NCBI GenBank assembly: GCA_965199945.1
Contig: OZ241354.1
Span: 1,736,001 to 1,800,000 of the forward strand
Source of the DNA: VXYL01 sp965199945
Lineage (GTDB): Bacteria > Pseudomonadota > Gammaproteobacteria > Pseudomonadales > Azotimanducaceae
Length of the DNA stretch: 64,000 nucleotides
Direction: 5' to 3'
The notes below the pieces were generated by a model. The model was not told where the DNA came from. It saw only the letters and a program-made list of their open reading frames with translations, and ran no database searches. How positions within the stretch are numbered: the first letter of the stretch is position 1; every line of letters starts with the position of its first letter. The position numbers and the translations under genes are program-made. This document shows positions 27,974 to 36,920 of the stretch, one piece after another.

Positions 27974-30900
27974 TTGGACGACTTCGCCGCCAGTTGCGTT
28001 GCCTTGGATTTGGAGGTCGACCGCGAAGACCGTCGCATCCATGCCCTTGCCGCGGTGCATGGAGATCGCCAGCCACTTACTCATCGCGGCGGCGGCTTGG
28101 CGTCCGCGCTCGTGCAACTGGATGCCTACGCGGAGGGCGCGACCTACGTCCTCGGCCACAATCTGATCGCCTTCGATCTGCCGCACTTGCGGGCGGCGAA
28201 TCCAAGCCTGCGCCTGCTGCGCCTGCCGTCGATCGACACGCTTCGGCTCAACCCGCTGGCCTTTCCGCGCAATCCCTACCATCACTTGGTGAAGCACTAT
28301 CAGGACGGGCAGCTGAAGCGCGGGCGGGTGAACGACCCGGCGCTGGATGCTCAGCTGGCGCTGCGACTCCTGGCCGACCAGCGCGACGCGCTGCGTGAGG
28401 CGGCGTCGGACCTTCTAGCCGCATGGCATTGGCTGACCACGGCGGACGCGGCGCGGTGGCCACGATGGCCGGGGCAAAGAGCGCAGAAGCACGCCTCGAT
28501 GGATCGGGCCGCGCAAGCGCAGGCCGGCTTCGACGCCTTCTTCTCCACGTTGCGCCAAGCGCCTCGGCCCGCCGACGCCGAAGCCCGCGAAGCCATCCGC
28601 CAGAGGCTGGCCGAGGCGGCTTGCCGCAAGCAAGCCGAGAAAGTACTCGACCAGTCGGCGCGCCACGGTTGGGCGCTGGCCTACGCTCTGGCTTGGCTCT
28701 CGGTGGCCGGCGGCAACTCGGTGATGCCGCCCTGGGTGCGGCACGAGTTTCCCGAGGCCGGGCATTTGGTGCGCCGGTTGCGGGACCTCGCCTGCACCGA
28801 TCCTGCCTGCAATTGGTGCCGCGAGCGGCAGGACGCCCGCAAGGAACTCAAGCGCTGGTTCGGCTTCGACGACTTCCGCCCTGAGCCGGCGGACGGCAAC
28901 GGCCGGCCCATGCAGCAGGCCATTGTCGAAGCGGCCATGGCTGGCGAATCCGTGTTGGGCATTCTGCCCACGGGCACCGGCAAGTCGCTGTGCTACCAAC
29001 TCCCGGCGCTCTCCCGCTACGACAAGACCGGGACGCTGACGGTGGTGATCTCCCCGCTGGTGGCGCTGATGGCGGATCAGGTGGCCGGCTTGGAGCGCCA
29101 AGGCATCGACTGCGCAGTCACCGTCAACGGCATGCTGTCGTTGCCGGAGCGCAAGGAGGCGCTGGATCGGGTGCGCCTGGGCGACGCCGGCATCCTCGTC
29201 ATCGCCCCGGAGCAGCTGCGCAGCGTCGCCGTGCGCAGCGCCCTCGCGCAGCGGGAGATCGGCGCCTGGGTGCTCGACGAAGCGCACTGCCTGTCGCGCT
29301 GGGGGCACGACTTCCGGCCGGACTATCGCTATGTCACCCGCTTCATCCGCGAGAAGGCACCCGATGCGCCGGTGCTGTGCCTGACCGCCACCGCCAAGCC
29401 GGATGTGCGCGAAGACATCCGCCGCCACTTTCGGGATGGCTCGGACGTGAAGTTGAAGGTGTTCGACGGCGGCGCCAGCCGCGCCAATCTGGAGTTCGCG
29501 GTGGTGCAGACCACGCCCGGCGAGAAGTTCGCCCACATCCACCAGATTCTGGAGGCGGACTTGCCGCCGCACCTGCCGGGCGGCGCCATCGTCTACTGCG
29601 CGACGCGACGCCAAGCCGAAGACATTGCGGAGTTCTTGAGCCGCAAGGACGTCCCCGCCGAACACTTTCACGCCGGGCTGTCGCCGGAGATCAAGAAGAC
29701 CGTCCAGCAGCGCTTCATCGACGGCGAACTGCGCGTGATCGTCGCCACCAACGCCTTCGGCATGGGCATCGACAAGCCGGACGTGCGCCTGGTGGTTCAC
29801 GCCGACATTCCCGGCTCCTTGGAGAACTATCTGCAGGAGGCGGGCCGCGCCGGCCGCGATCGCGCCTCCGCCCGCTGCGTGCTGCTCTATACACCTGAAG
29901 ACGTAGAGCGCCAGTTCAGCCTGTCGGCCCGCTCCCGCCTCACTCGGCGAGAGATTCAAGGCATCCTGAAAGCGCTGCGCAATCTGGATCGCAAGAAGCG
30001 CATGGCTGGCGAGGTCGTCGGCACGTCCGGCGAAATCCTGGGCGAGGACGAAGACGCCGCCTTCGAGCGGGATTCCGCCACCGACGACACCCGGGTGCTA
30101 ACCGCCATCTCGTGGCTGGAGGAGGCGCAGCTGCTGCGCCGCGAGGAGAACCGCGTGCAGGTCTTTCCGTCCTCCCTGCGGGTGGGCTCGGTCGCTGAAG
30201 CCGGCCGCAAGCTGGCCAAGCGCGAACTGCGCGCCGGCTACCGCGACCAGCTGCTGGCCATCGTCAAAGCACTGGTCGAGGCGGACCCGGACGAAGGCAT
30301 CTCCACGGACGAACTCGTGGGCATGTCCGGCCTGAAGCCGGAAGCCGTCCGCCATGCGATGTTCGACTTGGAGACCCTGGGCATCGCCAGCAACGACACC
30401 GCGCTGACCGCGTTCGTCCACGTGGGGGTGCAGCGGCCGTCGCGCACACGCCTCTCCAAAGCAGCAGCCTTGGAGGTCGCCTTGATCGAAGCGCTGCAGA
30501 AAACGGCACCGGACTTGCAAGTCGGAGAAACGTCCACTCTCCATCTACGCCTCGTCACCCAGCACCTGAAGGACGCCGGCCACACCCAGGCTTTGCCGGA
30601 GCAGGTGTGGCGCATCCTGCGCAGCATCGCCGGGGACGGGCGCGACGGCAGCATCAAGGCGGACGGGCGCGACGAAGGCGGCGGCAAGGGCAGCCTGGGA
30701 TTGCGCCGCACCGACTCCGAGATCGTCCAGGTGACTCTGAAACGCTCTTGGAAGGTGCTCGGGGAAATCGCCTCGCGCCGTCGCAGCGGTGCCGAGCGGC
30801 TGCTCGATCACTTGCTCGAGTGCTTGCCGCCTGGTGCCCGCGGCACGGACCTGCTCGCCGAAACGACCCTCGGCAAGCTGATGCAGGCGCTCAAGTCAGA

Positions 30901-33256
30901 CTTGGAGCTGAAGGTCAAGATCGCCGACCCCGAGAAGCTCGCCAAGCGGCTGGACCATGCCCTGCTGTGGCTGCATGACCAGGAGGTCGTGCGCCTCAAC
31001 AAGGGGCTGGCGGTGTTCCGGCCGGCCATGACCATCCACTTGGAAAGTGGTCGGCGTGGTTTTGCCAGCGCGGACTTCGTGCCCCTCGACCTCCACTACC
31101 AGGACCAAGTGCTGCAAGTTCACGTCATGGCGGAGTTCGCGCAGCGCGCCTTGGGCACCATGGCAGAGGCACTGCGTCTAACCATGGACTACTTCCGCTT
31201 GAGCCAAGACGACTTCCTGCGCCGCTGGCTGCCGAACAAGGACAAGGAGCTGGCGCGCCAGACCACTCCGGAGTCCTGGCGCAGCATAGTGGAGAGCCTG
31301 AAGAACCCGGTGCAGCAGCGCATCGTCGCCGACGATCGGGAACGCACCAACGTGCTGGTGCTGGCCGGCCCGGGTTCCGGCAAGACCCGCGTGCTGGTGC
31401 ATCGCATCGCCTACCTGCTGCGGGTGCGGCGCGAAAACCCGCGCGGCATCATCGCCTTGGCCTACAACCGCCACGCCGCGGTGGAGATTCGCCGCCGTCT
31501 TGCGGAGCTGGTCGGCGACGACGCGCGCGGCGTTCTGGTCTACACGTGCCACGGCCTCGCCATGCGCCTGGTGGGAGCCAGCTTCAGCAGCCGCGCCGAG
31601 CAACCCGACGACGACGCCTTCAAGGACGTGATGCGCCAAGCGGTCGCCCTGCTGCGCGGCGACGGACTGCCGCCGGAGGAAGCGGACGAACACCGAACGC
31701 GGCTCCTGGCCGGCTTCCGCTGGATACTGGTGGACGAATACCAGGACGTCGGCCCAGAGCAGTACGAGCTGATCTCCGCCTTGGCGGGCCGAACGCTGGC
31801 CGACGAGGACGACAAGCTCAGCCTGTTCGCCGTGGGCGACGACGATCAGAACATCTACGCCTGGGCGGGCGCCTCGGTGCGCTTCATCCGCCAGTTCGAG
31901 GCCGACTACCAGGCCAAGACGGTGTTCCTGACGGACAACTACCGCTCCACGGCGCACATCGTCGACGCGGCCAACGCGGCCATCGAACCAGCCGCCGAGA
32001 GGATGAAGGCCGACCACCCCATTCGCGTTGACCGAAACCGCGCCAAGAGCCCGGCCGGCGGAGATTGGGAAGCGCTGGACATCGTGGCGCAAGGGCGGGT
32101 GCAGATTCTCGACGCTGCGCCCGATGCCATCGCCCAGGCCCAGGCGGCGATGGCGGAGTTGCAGCGTCTCTCTGCATTGACGCCGGATTGGGACTGGTCG
32201 GCCTGCGCCGTCGTCGCTAGGAAGTGGAAGTACCTGGATCCGCTGCGGGCGTGGTGCGACGTGAACAGGGTTCCCGTGCAAATGGCCAACGAGCGAATCC
32301 CCAATTTCTGGTGCCTGCGCGAGACCCAGGCGCTGTGCGCGTGGCTGCGCGGACCGGAGGCGCACTCCCTCGTCGACGATGCCGCGCTGCGGGATTGGCT
32401 GGCCCGGCAGCGTCCCGGCCCTTGGATCGAGCTGCTCGGCGAAGCGGTGGATGAACACGAATTGGAAACCGGCGGCACGCAGACGCCGGTGGAACACTTC
32501 ATGGAATGGCTTGCCGAGTGGGGCCGGGAGGCGCGCCGCCGCCAGCGCGGCCTGCTGCTGGCGACCGCCCACCGCGCCAAGGGCTTGGAGTTCGACCACG
32601 TCGCGGTGTTGGACGGCGGCTGGCGCGACGCCAACCGAGGCGAGGACGCCGATGCGTCGCGCCGCCTCTACTACGTGGCCATGACCCGCGCCCGCAAGAC
32701 CCTGGCGCTGATGCGCTTCAGTGGCGAAGGACGGGACGTCTCTCGGACGAGCCGCTCGCTCGCCCCGCCGATGGTTGCTGACGAACGCGCCGTTTACGGG
32801 AATGCGGATGCGCCGTCTTTCGCGCACCCGCATCCACTGCCGCCGGTTCTGGAACAGGCCAGTGCGCTGCGCCGCTCGCCTGCCTCGTTGCCGCCAGCAA
32901 CGCCCGGCCTTCGCGCCCGCCACCAGCGTTTGGAAATGAAGGACGTCGATCTTGGCTTCGCCGGGCGAAGGAACGCCCGCGATCCGCTGCACCGCGCCAT
33001 CGCCGAGCTCGCGCCGAACGACCCGCTGACGCTCCGCCCCCACGGCGACCGCTGGGCCTTGTTCAACCACGCCAACATGCGGGTAGGCCGGCTGGCCAAG
33101 AGTTTCGACTGCCCGCCCGGCCAGCACTCCGCCAAGGTGTTGGCCATCGTGGGCTGGAGCCGAGAGCGCTCGGAACCGCAGTACAAGGACAGCGTCCAGT
33201 GCGACTCCTGGGAGGTCGTCGTTCCGGAAGTGCGGTTCGTGACGGACGATGCGTAG
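27974..33256 (+). CDS. Three-part fusion: DEDD exonuclease-like, RecQ helicase and UvrD helicase
   Basis: The 1760-residue protein has three parts. Residues 1-150 look like a DnaQ/DEDD 3'-5' exonuclease (ALDLEVD, then GHNLIAFDLPHL). A small cysteine cluster follows (CTDPACNWC, about 273-281). The RecQ-type helicase has Walker A TGTGKSLCYQLP near 330, DEAHCLSRWGHDFRPDY near 433 and QEAGRAGRD near 621. The UvrD/Rep-type SF1A helicase has AGPGSGKTRVL near 1130, VDEYQDVG near 1253, GDDDQNIYAWAGA near 1290 and TAHRAKGLEFDHV near 1531. The start is TTG; no better start is in frame. DNA repair or defence is plausible. Confidence 0.88.
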   Translation: MDDFAASCVALDLEVDREDRRIHALAAVHGDRQPLTHRGGGLASALVQLDAYAEGATYVLGHNLIAFDLPHLRAANPSLRLLRLPSIDTLRLNPLAFPRNPYHHLVKHYQDGQLKRGRVNDPALDAQLALRLLADQRDALREAASDLLAAWHWLTTADAARWPRWPGQRAQKHASMDRAAQAQAGFDAFFSTLRQAPRPADAEAREAIRQRLAEAACRKQAEKVLDQSARHGWALAYALAWLSVAGGNSVMPPWVRHEFPEAGHLVRRLRDLACTDPACNWCRERQDARKELKRWFGFDDFRPEPADGNGRPMQQAIVEAAMAGESVLGILPTGTGKSLCYQLPALSRYDKTGTLTVVISPLVALMADQVAGLERQGIDCAVTVNGMLSLPERKEALDRVRLGDAGILVIAPEQLRSVAVRSALAQREIGAWVLDEAHCLSRWGHDFRPDYRYVTRFIREKAPDAPVLCLTATAKPDVREDIRRHFRDGSDVKLKVFDGGASRANLEFAVVQTTPGEKFAHIHQILEADLPPHLPGGAIVYCATRRQAEDIAEFLSRKDVPAEHFHAGLSPEIKKTVQQRFIDGELRVIVATNAFGMGIDKPDVRLVVHADIPGSLENYLQEAGRAGRDRASARCVLLYTPEDVERQFSLSARSRLTRREIQGILKALRNLDRKKRMAGEVVGTSGEILGEDEDAAFERDSATDDTRVLTAISWLEEAQLLRREENRVQVFPSSLRVGSVAEAGRKLAKRELRAGYRDQLLAIVKALVEADPDEGISTDELVGMSGLKPEAVRHAMFDLETLGIASNDTALTAFVHVGVQRPSRTRLSKAAALEVALIEALQKTAPDLQVGETSTLHLRLVTQHLKDAGHTQALPEQVWRILRSIAGDGRDGSIKADGRDEGGGKGSLGLRRTDSEIVQVTLKRSWKVLGEIASRRRSGAERLLDHLLECLPPGARGTDLLAETTLGKLMQALKSDLELKVKIADPEKLAKRLDHALLWLHDQEVVRLNKGLAVFRPAMTIHLESGRRGFASADFVPLDLHYQDQVLQVHVMAEFAQRALGTMAEALRLTMDYFRLSQDDFLRRWLPNKDKELARQTTPESWRSIVESLKNPVQQRIVADDRERTNVLVLAGPGSGKTRVLVHRIAYLLRVRRENPRGIIALAYNRHAAVEIRRRLAELVGDDARGVLVYTCHGLAMRLVGASFSSRAEQPDDDAFKDVMRQAVALLRGDGLPPEEADEHRTRLLAGFRWILVDEYQDVGPEQYELISALAGRTLADEDDKLSLFAVGDDDQNIYAWAGASVRFIRQFEADYQAKTVFLTDNYRSTAHIVDAANAAIEPAAERMKADHPIRVDRNRAKSPAGGDWEALDIVAQGRVQILDAAPDAIAQAQAAMAELQRLSALTPDWDWSACAVVARKWKYLDPLRAWCDVNRVPVQMANERIPNFWCLRETQALCAWLRGPEAHSLVDDAALRDWLARQRPGPWIELLGEAVDEHELETGGTQTPVEHFMEWLAEWGREARRRQRGLLLATAHRAKGLEFDHVAVLDGGWRDANRGEDADASRRLYYVAMTRARKTLALMRFSGEGRDVSRTSRSLAPPMVADERAVYGNADAPSFAHPHPLPPVLEQASALRRSPASLPPATPGLRARHQRLEMKDVDLGFAGRRNARDPLHRAIAELAPNDPLTLRPHGDRWALFNHANMRVGRLAKSFDCPPGQHSAKVLAIVGWSRERSEPQYKDSVQCDSWEVVVPEVRFVTDDA

Positions 33257-33542
33257 CAACGTCGGGCGTGCGACAAATCTTTGGTAAGTGACACTCCGGT
33301 GGGTGTTCGTGGGTTTGGCCGATGGCGGGAGGAGTTTGGCCTCGTGATGAGGCGCGGCCAGCGCTGTCGAAGTCGATGGCAGACCAGGCGAAGGAGCTGG
33401 TGGCGAGGCTGATGGAGTCCGGGCGTCGGCCGTGCGAGACGTGGTTCCCGACGCCGTCCGCGTCGTGGGCTTCTTCCACGCCGCGGAAAGCGCGATACCG
33501 TTCATCAGTGCGCTCGAATCGGGAGATGGCGTCCTCCCGCCG
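33257..33542. other. Intergenic region with short shared motif, no confident gene
   Basis: At 33268-33290 lies GTGCGACAAAT...GGTAAGTG, nearly identical to 59079-59100 directly ahead of the DUF4143 ATPase gene. From about 33425 to 33575 the + strand has a protein-like stretch without a start (VRDVVPDAVRVVGFFHAAES), which may be the tail of a decayed gene. I can support no complete gene here. Confidence 0.35.
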
Positions 33543-33848
33543 TCACACTGTCGCGAGGTCGCGCCGCCTGCGTTTTAGTGCCGGCTTGGAAAAGAAGTGA
33601 ACGCAGGGGAAGCCGAGGTTCTCTTCCGCTTCCCAGAACGCTTTGGAGACCACCTCCGTCAGCACTTGCGAGAGCCCGCGGGCGTTCAACTGCTCGTACT
33701 CGCCGTCGTAGATGATGTGGACATCGACGATGGGGGAGTCGTCCTCGAAACCGAAGCCCGGCCAGATGTTCACGCGGTCAAGCACGACATCGGGGAACTT
33801 GCCCTTGAAGGCCGCCTCCGCGATCTCTCGTATTTGCTGTTCGGTCAT
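33543..33848 (-). CDS. Hypothetical protein, partner of HEPN-like protein
   Basis: This 101-residue soluble protein contains the block VDVHIIYDGEYEQLNARGL and a basic C-terminal tail (KPALKRRRRDL). It does not show the GSxxxG motif of MNT nucleotidyltransferases, the usual HEPN partners. AAGGAGCGGGAG stands ahead of the ATG. It lies 25 bases downstream of the HEPN-like gene, so the two are probably one transcription unit. An antitoxin role is a guess from pairing and size. Confidence 0.7.
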   Translation of the reverse strand: MTEQQIREIAEAAFKGKFPDVVLDRVNIWPGFGFEDDSPIVDVHIIYDGEYEQLNARGLSQVLTEVVSKAFWEAEENLGFPCVHFFSKPALKRRRRDLATV

Positions 33849-33873
33849 CTCCCGCTCCTTGCAGCGATCGTCG

Positions 33874-34323
33874 TCACCGTGGTCGCCGCCTGAACAGCAC
33901 ATGTGCAACAAAGGCGCGACGGTGCCGCGCGCCGGCTTGCTCGAACCCGGCGATGGCGTCCTCGGCGATGTCGATGGCCGCTCGCATGTCCTTGCCGTCA
34001 AGCGCGTAGTCTGCCATCTGCCGCTCCTTCTGCAAAGCCGCGAACGTCGCGGCGAAGTCGCGCACCCCTGGCGGAAACACGGCCATCGCCCTTTGGTCCT
34101 CGCACGCGATTCTTGCCTTGCCGTGCTCAAGCGCACGGTACGTCCGGTGCCAGGCCGAATCGCGTGCGCGACCGACGAGCGAGTTCGCCGCGCACGCCGC
34201 CAAGCAGTGGAATATCGCGTAGTACGCGGTGCTCACGGCGCGGCGTAGGTTCGCCTGGGAAGGCCGCCGCGGGCTGAGTTCCGTCAGGCCGCGGGCGGTC
34301 TCGATCAAGTCGCGCGACTTCAC
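33874..34323 (-). CDS. HEPN-like domain protein, candidate RNase toxin
   Basis: The 149-residue all-helical protein has the HEPN core AVSTAYYAIFHCLAA at about residues 30-44 and an Rx4H motif (RDSAWH, about residues 54-59), which in many HEPN toxins is the RNase active site. A second helical block (QMADYALDGKDMRAAIDIAEDAIAGF) is typical of HEPN proteins. With the small downstream gene it may form a toxin-antitoxin pair. The family call is from motifs only. Confidence 0.7.
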   Translation of the reverse strand: MKSRDLIETARGLTELSPRRPSQANLRRAVSTAYYAIFHCLAACAANSLVGRARDSAWHRTYRALEHGKARIACEDQRAMAVFPPGVRDFAATFAALQKERQMADYALDGKDMRAAIDIAEDAIAGFEQAGARHRRAFVAHVLFRRRPR

Positions 34324-34329
34324 GGGCCT

Positions 34330-35016
34330 CTACCAGTGTACTTCGCTGCCTCCGCCGAGCAGCGTCAGTCCGCCCATCAGCGCAGCCACCGCGCCGGCGC
34401 CGAACGCGACGGCCAGCGCCGCGTTCAGCGGCTTGCCATGTCGCGCCAGAAGCCACGCCACCAAGAGCAGGAAAGCGCCGGTGAACACGTAGCGCAGACC
34501 GCTCATCCAGCGAAAGGCCAGTGCGCCCGCGAGCGCCTCCTCCAACACGCTCGTCGGCCCCAGAAGCTGCGCCGGCGTGATCGCATCCGGCGGCGCCGCA
34601 GCGAGCAGCGCCACGCCGAGCCAGACGAAGGCGCCGAAGACCCAGAACCCCTTGCAGACGGCCTTGGCGATCTGCCCTGCGGTCGCCTGTTCGCCGAGCC
34701 AGCGCAGCATGGCGCCGCAGCACAGCCCGAACAGCGCCGCCACGCCAACGATCAGCGTCGAGAAGACGAGCGACGTGACGTAGGCGGTCACGCGCCCGAC
34801 CAGGAACACCGGGTGGTCGTCGGCGAACATGCACTCGACGCTCACGACGGTGAACAGCGCCATGCCGACGAGCCAGGCCACAAGCGGCAGCAACGCGCCC
34901 GACACGAGCGGCCGGCACTTCCCCCAGAACCCGTCCGCAAGGCGCAAACCGAGGCTTCTCCGATCGGATGCGCACATGTTCGCCGCGCTGACTGCCGCAC
35001 CATCTCGTCGCGCCAT
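34330..35016 (-). CDS. Hypothetical multi-spanning membrane protein
   Basis: The 228-residue protein has five or six hydrophobic segments (for example ALLPLVAWLVGMALFTVV; LVFSTLIVGVAALFGLCCG; YVFTGAFLLLVAWLLA) and no catalytic motif. It resembles YIP1-type proteins in layout, but I cannot confirm the family. The start overlaps the stop of the SpoIIM-like gene by one base (TGATG), so both are co-expressed and may form one membrane complex. Confidence 0.6.
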   Translation of the reverse strand: MARRDGAAVSAANMCASDRRSLGLRLADGFWGKCRPLVSGALLPLVAWLVGMALFTVVSVECMFADDHPVFLVGRVTAYVTSLVFSTLIVGVAALFGLCCGAMLRWLGEQATAGQIAKAVCKGFWVFGAFVWLGVALLAAAPPDAITPAQLLGPTSVLEEALAGALAFRWMSGLRYVFTGAFLLLVAWLLARHGKPLNAALAVAFGAGAVAALMGGLTLLGGGSEVHW

Positions 35017-35669
35017 CAGCCACTCCCTGCCGCCATGTCGGCGCGAATGGCGTCGACGAACTCGATGGTCACGAACGCTTCCACGCCGGCCGCCACGGCC
35101 AAGGCGCAGACGCCGAACGCCGCGACCACGCCGAGACGCAGCGGGCGAATGCCCTCGCGGCTCACCTGCAAGCGCCCGAGGGCGAACCGAAGGCCTTGGA
35201 AGCCGACGGCGCCGGCGATGCAGAAGGCGCCGATTTCCAGCACGCCGTGGGGCAGCAGCAGTTCGCCGACCGCCGAAGCCGGCACTCCGGACCACACGGC
35301 GGACGCAATCGTCTGGCCCAGCGTGATGCCGTTCATCAGCAGCACCACGAACGTGATCGCCCCGGCGGAGAGCAATCCCATGAGCAGCCAGACGTAGACG
35401 GAGACGTTGCGGCTCCAGATGAAGAGGAACAGGTCCCAGCCGGTCTTCGCCTGCTCGGGGCGCGCATCTGCCGGTGCGCCGCCTTCCGAGGGCGAACCGC
35501 CCTCCGCCTCGGCGCTTTGCGCGGCGGCGGGCATCTCGGCCAAGGCATCGATCAAGTCCGCGGCGGGAAGACCGCTGGCCCAGTCCACGAGCGCGTAGCC
35601 GGCGACCATGCCGCCAATCCACACCAGAAGCGCCAGCCCGAAGGCGCGCAGCCATCCAATCTGTTGCAT
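35016..35669 (-). CDS. SpoIIM-like (stage II sporulation protein M family) membrane protein
   Basis: The 217-residue protein has an N-terminal membrane segment, an Ala/Glu/Pro-rich linker (about residues 45-75) and a core with NVSVYVWLLMGLLSAGAITF, NGITLGQTI and LLLPHGVLEIGAFCIAGA. The PHGxxEI motif is the hallmark of the SpoIIM/DUF95 family. The family is widespread outside spore formers and has no settled function there. A seven-base inverted repeat (CCCCTAT/ATAGGGG, 35676-35711) lies upstream. Confidence 0.8.
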   Translation of the reverse strand: MQQIGWLRAFGLALLVWIGGMVAGYALVDWASGLPAADLIDALAEMPAAAQSAEAEGGSPSEGGAPADARPEQAKTGWDLFLFIWSRNVSVYVWLLMGLLSAGAITFVVLLMNGITLGQTIASAVWSGVPASAVGELLLPHGVLEIGAFCIAGAVGFQGLRFALGRLQVSREGIRPLRLGVVAAFGVCALAVAAGVEAFVTIEFVDAIRADMAAGSG

Positions 35670-35875
35670 CCCAAACCCCTATTCCGGCCAAAGGGATGCG
35701 CACGATAGGGGCATGGGCAGGGCAAGGGGCCTCGAATGGACGATCTCGCACACGAATTGCAGACATCGACCATCCCGCGACGCTCGCGGGAGGCAAGAAC
35801 GATGTGTGAACGGCTCGGCGTGAGGGCCTGAATTCGAGCGCTCTGAAGATGCTCAGGCGCGCTGTCCGCCGCGAG

Positions 35876-36886
35876 TCAGATGCCCGCGGCGACCAGATCC
35901 TGCAGTCGCACCACGCCCACGGGGCGCTTGCCGTCGAGAATGACCAGGTGCGTGATCTCGTTCTCCTGCATTTGCCGCAGACAGTCGAAGGCAAGCGCTT
36001 GCGGCGTGGAGGAGCCGTGGACTTCCGGCGGCGCCGAGCTCTCGGCCCCGCGACGGCTGCGGGCAAAGCACTCGGCGACGGTCAGCTCGCTCACATGCTC
36101 GCCCCGAAGCAGCAGGCGGCGGATGTCGGCGTCAGTCACCACGCCCACATGCCCGCCGCCATCGTCCACCAGCACCACCATGCCGATGCCCTTGGAGGAG
36201 ATCTCGTAGACGAGGTCCGCGAAGCGCTGGCCGCCGCCCACCACCGGCAAGGCATCGCCCTGGATCATCACCTCGGCCACCGAGAGCAGCAGCCGTCGCC
36301 CCAGCGTGCCGCTTGGGTGGAAGCGGGCGAAATCGCGATCCGTCAGCCCCTTGGACTGCTGCACGAGGATGGCGAGCACGTCGCACATGGCCATCGTCGT
36401 CACGGCGCTGGTCGTGGGCGCCAAGTCGAACTCGTCGATCTCCGAGAGCGCCGGGATGTCCAAGGCGATGTCCGCCACCTCGGCAAGCTGCGAACGCGGT
36501 TGCGTGATGGAGACCACCTGGCCAAGCGCCACCGCCTTGAATTGCCGCGCGAATTCGATCGTCTCCACGTTGCCGCCGCTCTTCGAGAGCGCCAGCATGG
36601 CGGCACCCGGACGAACGATGCCCAAATCGCCGTGCAGCGCCTCCACCGGATGCACGAAAGCCGCCTGGGTGCCGGTGCTGGAGAGCGTCGCCGCGGCCTT
36701 CTGCGCCACCAAGCCGCTCTTGCCGAGGCCGGTGACGATGAGGATGGAGTCCAAGCCGGCCACGAGTTCCACGGCCGCCGCGAAGCGCTCGTCGAGATGC
36801 GCCCGGGTCGCCGCCATCGCTTCGGCATAGCGCTCGAGCATCGCGCCGGCGCGCTGGATGATGCTGCTCACGGTGTCCCGCGCCAC
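35876..36886 (-). CDS. kdsD: Arabinose-5-phosphate isomerase (KdsD/KpsF)
   Basis: This 336-residue enzyme converts ribulose-5-phosphate to arabinose-5-phosphate, the first step to Kdo for lipopolysaccharide. The SIS domain (VTGLGKSGLVAQKAAATLSSTG, about residues 50-70; ALSKSGGNVET) is followed by two CBS domains from about residue 210. Length and order are as in KdsD. Its presence supports a Gram-negative host with LPS. It stands downstream of asd on the same strand. Confidence 0.92.
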   Translation of the reverse strand: MARDTVSSIIQRAGAMLERYAEAMAATRAHLDERFAAAVELVAGLDSILIVTGLGKSGLVAQKAAATLSSTGTQAAFVHPVEALHGDLGIVRPGAAMLALSKSGGNVETIEFARQFKAVALGQVVSITQPRSQLAEVADIALDIPALSEIDEFDLAPTTSAVTTMAMCDVLAILVQQSKGLTDRDFARFHPSGTLGRRLLLSVAEVMIQGDALPVVGGGQRFADLVYEISSKGIGMVVLVDDGGGHVGVVTDADIRRLLLRGEHVSELTVAECFARSRRGAESSAPPEVHGSSTPQALAFDCLRQMQENEITHLVILDGKRPVGVVRLQDLVAAGI

Positions 36887-36920
36887 TGTGGAAAGGCCCA
36901 GTCCTGAGCTTGACAGGCCA

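Noticed and set aside
33322..33600. 92-codon plus-strand frame
   Set aside because: The product is Arg/Ser-rich without a motif, and another frame in the same stretch looks more protein-like but lacks a start.
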